Shown here piece after piece: positions 61,219 through 64,000 of a DNA stretch of 64,000 bases; position 1 is the stretch's first letter, and each line of letters opens with the position of its first letter. Made by a program: the position numbers and the translations under genes. Under the pieces are notes generated by a model that worked only from the letters and a program-made list of their open reading frames with translations, was not told where the DNA came from and did not search any database. The DNA lies in the NCBI GenBank assembly GCA_021324755.1, contig JAJPIL010000022.1, forward strand, positions 109,277 to 173,276, in the 5' to 3' direction. The DNA is from Pseudomonadota bacterium. Its GTDB lineage: Bacteria; Desulfobacterota; Binatia; Binatales; Binataceae.

Positions 61219-62229
61219 TCAAACCTCGCGGTAAACCTGTTCGTTGATTAGACGGGCGAGCGCGTCTTTGAAGGGCGAGGGTTTGAGCACTTCGAGCATC
61301 TGATGAGCAATCGCGATTTGTTCAAGGGCGAGGTTTCGCGCGCGGCCTACGACGTCGGCCGAGCGCAGAAGCTCAAGGGCGCGCTCGAGCGCGGCAGGGT
61401 CGACCTGCGCGCCGTTTAGCAGCAAGCTCTCGAGCGCAGGGTATTTCTCTACGCCTAAAACCAGAGGCAGTGAGGGGACTCCCGCTCGCAGGTCTGCGCC
61501 GACCGGCTTGCCGATCTTCTCCTCAGGCCCTAGCACGTCGAGCAAGTCGTCGATCATCTGGAAGGCTAGGCCGACCGCGTCGCCTAGACGAGCCATCGTC
61601 GCGGCCGTCGCGTCGTGTGCACCTGCCAGTAATGCGCCGACCTTGGCGCCAGCACGGAAAAGCGAAGCGGTCTTACGGCTGATCACTCCCATGTAGTCGT
61701 CTAGCGTAACGCGGGAATTTCGGCGCAGACGACCTTCCATAACTTCGCCCTCGGTCAACTGGATGCAGGCTTCGGCCGCGATTTTGACAAGGGGTTCTTC
61801 AAAGCGACCGCACAGCTCAAACGCTCTGGCGAACAGATAGTCGCCCGCGACCAGTGAAGGCGCAAGTCCCCACAGAGCGAAAGCCGATGGTTTACCTCGG
61901 CGAAGTGTCCCGGTATCGATTATATCGTCGTGAAGTAGCGTTGCCGAATGAATGAGCTCCATCGCGATTGCGGCGTCGATCGCGTCGTCGAGTCTACTTT
62001 CCCGTCCGCCACACGCTCTGTACACCAGAAGCACAAAAGTCGGCCGCAAACGCTTGCCGCCGGCGCTGACCAGATATCGACAGATCTCCCCAATGAGTTC
62101 CTCGCGCGAGTCGAGAAGGCTAAGCAGTTTAGCCTCAGCCTTGGCGAGTTCCGAGGCGATCGGTTGCGCGGGGCCTAAGCCGGGATCGTTGCACGGAGAG
62201 GTTTGCCTACGATGTTTCACGATAGTCAT
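61219..62229 (-). CDS. Long-chain polyprenyl diphosphate synthase
   Basis: Both aspartate-rich motifs are present: LIHSATLLHDDIIDTGTLRRGK (first DDxxD) and AFQMIDDLLDVLGPEEKIGK (second). The KRLRPTFVLLVYRACGG segment supplies the IPP-binding basic residues. At 336 residues and with an Ala/Ser-rich region before the first motif (AIAMELIHSATLL) it fits the trans-octaprenyl/solanesyl (IspB-like) class rather than short farnesyl synthases. The product would be the quinone side chain. ATG 62229 begins an unconserved polar leader of about twenty residues. cofE ends 19 bases upstream, so it is co-transcribed with cofD and cofE. Confidence 0.9.
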   Translation of the reverse strand: MTIVKHRRQTSPCNDPGLGPAQPIASELAKAEAKLLSLLDSREELIGEICRYLVSAGGKRLRPTFVLLVYRACGGRESRLDDAIDAAIAMELIHSATLLHDDIIDTGTLRRGKPSAFALWGLAPSLVAGDYLFARAFELCGRFEEPLVKIAAEACIQLTEGEVMEGRLRRNSRVTLDDYMGVISRKTASLFRAGAKVGALLAGAHDATAATMARLGDAVGLAFQMIDDLLDVLGPEEKIGKPVGADLRAGVPSLPLVLGVEKYPALESLLLNGAQVDPAALERALELLRSADVVGRARNLALEQIAIAHQMLEVLKPSPFKDALARLINEQVYREV

Positions 62230-62248
62230 TGAGTAAAAACTAACAACG

Positions 62249-63031
62249 CTAGCGGAACAAGTCAGTCCCGGGCTCTCTTATTAGCGCCTTGGCGCTACCG
62301 GACCCGAAGCGGTATTGGTAGCCTCGCACCAGTACCGCAGGAATTCCATCGGCTTTGCCCATCAGCAAGCCAGCGGCGGCGGCGATCTGATCAGCAACAG
62401 CCATAACGGTGTGATGGAGCTCTCGTCCGGTTAAGTCGCGACTCCCCCGCAGATCGAGAAGCGGTTCCATGCCGGCGATCCCTAGGCAGAAGTCAATCAG
62501 TCCCACCCGCCACGGGCGGCCGAACGTGTCAGTGATTATCACGGCTATGTCGACTCCGCAAAGCCTTCGGATCTCGTTTCTCAGGGCTTGAGCCGAGCGG
62601 TCCGGGTCAAGTGGAAGAAGGGTTACTTCGTCCGGGCTGGACAGGTTGGACTCGTCGATACCGGCATTGGCGCATACCCATCCAGGGCCAGTCTCCACGA
62701 TGAGAAGACCGTGATCCATTCGCACGATGCGTCTACTTTCTTGTAGAACTAGTTCGACGACTCGGGCGTCCTTCTGCCACTGCCTTGCGAATTTTTGCGC
62801 GAACGCAGACGGTTGCACCTCGGATAATCGACGGATTCTTCCCTCGGCCTTGGAAACGATCTTTTGGCATACGACCAGGATGTCGCCGCTGTCGAATCGA
62901 AGCCCCTGCGCCGCCATCCCGCGTACGATAATCTCGCCCAGATTGTCACCGGGGCGAATAAGCGGCAGACCCTCGATCGCTGTGTAAGTTACTGTACGCA
63001 CCGAAACTTTGCCGGATTCGTCAGACGACAT
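62249..63031 (-). CDS. cofE: Coenzyme F420-0:L-glutamate ligase CofE
   Basis: ATG 63031 is chosen, overlapping the end of cofD by eleven bases; the track start at 63058 is deeper inside cofD. LPLIRPGDNLGEIIVRGMAAQGL, SGDILVVCQKIVSKAEGRI, TDTFGRPWRVGLIDFCLGIAGMEPL and DQIAAAAGLLMGKADGIPAVLV are typical CofE motifs. The enzyme adds glutamates to F420-0 using GTP, giving F420-1 and longer chains. At 260 residues it is the stand-alone form: the C-terminal nitroreductase-like domain of actinobacterial FbiB is missing. It is the middle gene of cofD-cofE-polyprenyl synthase. Confidence 0.93.
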   Translation of the reverse strand: MSSDESGKVSVRTVTYTAIEGLPLIRPGDNLGEIIVRGMAAQGLRFDSGDILVVCQKIVSKAEGRIRRLSEVQPSAFAQKFARQWQKDARVVELVLQESRRIVRMDHGLLIVETGPGWVCANAGIDESNLSSPDEVTLLPLDPDRSAQALRNEIRRLCGVDIAVIITDTFGRPWRVGLIDFCLGIAGMEPLLDLRGSRDLTGRELHHTVMAVADQIAAAAGLLMGKADGIPAVLVRGYQYRFGSGSAKALIREPGTDLFR

Positions 63032-63980
63032 CCAATGCAGCAAGAACCGCGTTCGCAAGGCGCTTGGCGCGCGCCGGGCTATCGATGATTGCGTCGGCGA
63101 CCACAGGTCGTAGCCCGAGCCTCAAAATACTCTGCTGATAGTGCGAGTCAACTTTATCTATCACGAAAACACTGACGAAGTCACGATAAAGGCGTGCCAC
63201 CCCCAGTGCGGAAACCTCGTAACCCAGCGCGCGCATCATTTTGTCCAAGGGGCCTTTGACCGGTCGGTCTCCCACAAGAGGGCTAATCGCAGCCACCCGC
63301 TCACGCTTTGCAGCAAGTACTTCTCGTATGCCTCTAAGCTTGAGAATAGGCCCCACCGACACGATCGGGTTTGAGGGCGCAACGATCACGGCCGCGGCTT
63401 GTTCGAGCGCTTTGATCGCTGCTTGGTGCGGCGTGGCCTTATCCGCGCCCCTTATTTCGATTCGCTCGATCACTCCTCGAGCCCGATTTTTCACCAAGAA
63501 CTCCTGAAACGGCATCGGCGGCTTTCCCGCCACCTTGACGAAGGTTCGCACCGGGTCGTCCGTCATAGGCATGATGCGGGCCTGAACGCCAAAACGTTGG
63601 ACGATTTTCGCTGTGACCTCGCTAAGTTTAAGTCCCCTGCGTAATTGGTCTGTTCGAAAGATGTGCGTAGCTAGGTCACGGTCGCCAAGATTAAACCATG
63701 GAGGGCCGTAGAAACGCGCTAAAGCTTTGAGAGTAGTGAAGGTGTCGCCCTTGAGTCCCCATCCGGTCTGTGGGTTTGCCAAGTCGGCTAGCGTGTAGGT
63801 AATCGTATCCAGGTCAGGAGAGACGTGCAGACCGTAAAATTCTTCGTCGTCGGCGGTGTTGACAATGACGTCGAGCAACCTTTGCTCGACGCAGCGGGCT
63901 AGTCCGCGCAGGAACCTAGCCGCACCCACTCCACCCGCAAGCGTGGCGATCCGCGCTCGTCCCGTTCGGTCGCGCCCCAT
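63021..63980 (-). CDS. cofD: 2-phospho-L-lactate (or PEP) transferase CofD
   Basis: The start RIATLAGGVGAARFLRGLAR is the CofD nucleotide motif (usually GGVGGAK; here the second GG is GA). ADLANPQTGWGLKGDTFTTL, WFNLGDRDLATHIFRTDQLR, MPMTDDPVRTFVKV, PFQEFLVKNRARG and IVAPSNPIVSVGPIL follow the family closely. CofD joins the GDP-activated three-carbon unit to Fo, forming F420-0 or dehydro-F420-0. At 319 residues it is full length. A GAAGG site lies just upstream of ATG 63980. cofE overlaps its end. The Fo synthase gene (cofG/cofH or fbiC) and cofC are not in the window but may lie just beyond the right edge. Confidence 0.95.
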   Translation of the reverse strand: MGRDRTGRARIATLAGGVGAARFLRGLARCVEQRLLDVIVNTADDEEFYGLHVSPDLDTITYTLADLANPQTGWGLKGDTFTTLKALARFYGPPWFNLGDRDLATHIFRTDQLRRGLKLSEVTAKIVQRFGVQARIMPMTDDPVRTFVKVAGKPPMPFQEFLVKNRARGVIERIEIRGADKATPHQAAIKALEQAAAVIVAPSNPIVSVGPILKLRGIREVLAAKRERVAAISPLVGDRPVKGPLDKMMRALGYEVSALGVARLYRDFVSVFVIDKVDSHYQQSILRLGLRPVVADAIIDSPARAKRLANAVLAALDVV

Positions 63981-64000
63981 TGGGAGCCTTCTTTCCGTAA

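Overview
The window reads as an ordinary, gene-dense chromosomal segment of a Gram-negative-type bacterium. It has lipobox proteins, an AMIN-domain cell-wall amidase, DedA and UPF0182 membrane proteins, and moderately GC-rich coding by eye. Several traits together are unusual: coenzyme F420 synthesis genes (cofD, cofE), a DprE1/DprE2-like pair, a KorAB-type 2-oxoacid:ferredoxin oxidoreductase, and a mutS/amidase/glnD/xerD/scpAB run. This combination suggests a little-cultivated lineage (for example a Binatota-like or deltaproteobacteria-related phylum). That placement is inference; no rRNA or tRNA gene was seen to anchor it. I see no phage, IS element, CRISPR array or integrase other than the housekeeping XerD.

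Layout. 1-2.0 kb: tail of a membrane glycosyltransferase, a small membrane protein and two zinc-ribbon proteins. 2.2-6.9 kb: purU (minus), then rsmI, aroQ, accB and accC (plus), with a structured, palindrome-rich leader before accB. 7.1-11 kb: a secreted DUF1573 protein, a YiiX-like cysteine hydrolase, small unknown genes and long poorly coding gaps. 11-13.9 kb (minus): a 936-residue protein joining a secreted domain to a flippase-like membrane domain. 14.5-23 kb (plus): nitroreductase, rhodanese, PduO-type cobalamin adenosyltransferase, MBL hydrolase, ligA-acyP closed by a good terminator, then korAB. 23.5 kb: an orphan membrane histidine kinase. 25-28.5 kb (minus): acyl-CoA dehydrogenase, DprE1-like and DprE2-like genes. 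29-31.6 kb: convergent DedA and TPP-dependent 2-oxoacid decarboxylase genes.

31.7-37.1 kb (plus): a tightly packed set of DUF1232 protein, UPF0182 giant membrane protein, soluble histidine kinase and NarL-type regulator. The kinase seems to start at a CTG codon. I consider this the best candidate for an undescribed system. It is followed by a rhomboid protease and dnaB. 39.9-50.2 kb (minus): mutS, amidase, glnD, xerD, site-2 protease, scpA and scpB, a genome-maintenance and cell-wall run with 4- to 33-base junctions except for one 435-base gap. 50.4-55.8 kb (minus): a 14-repeat Kelch lipoprotein with cysteine-paired loops, a second DedA protein and a GH15 enzyme. 56-61 kb: a COG1237-type MBL protein (minus), then thiI, a VOC protein, a methyltransferase and an overlapping lipoprotein (plus). 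61.2-64 kb (minus): cofD, cofE and a long-chain polyprenyl diphosphate synthase.

Functionally the window mixes core metabolism (folate, shikimate, malonyl-CoA, reductive TCA-type chemistry, F420, prenyl lipids) with envelope biogenesis and signalling. Calls rest on motif reading only; no database search was possible.
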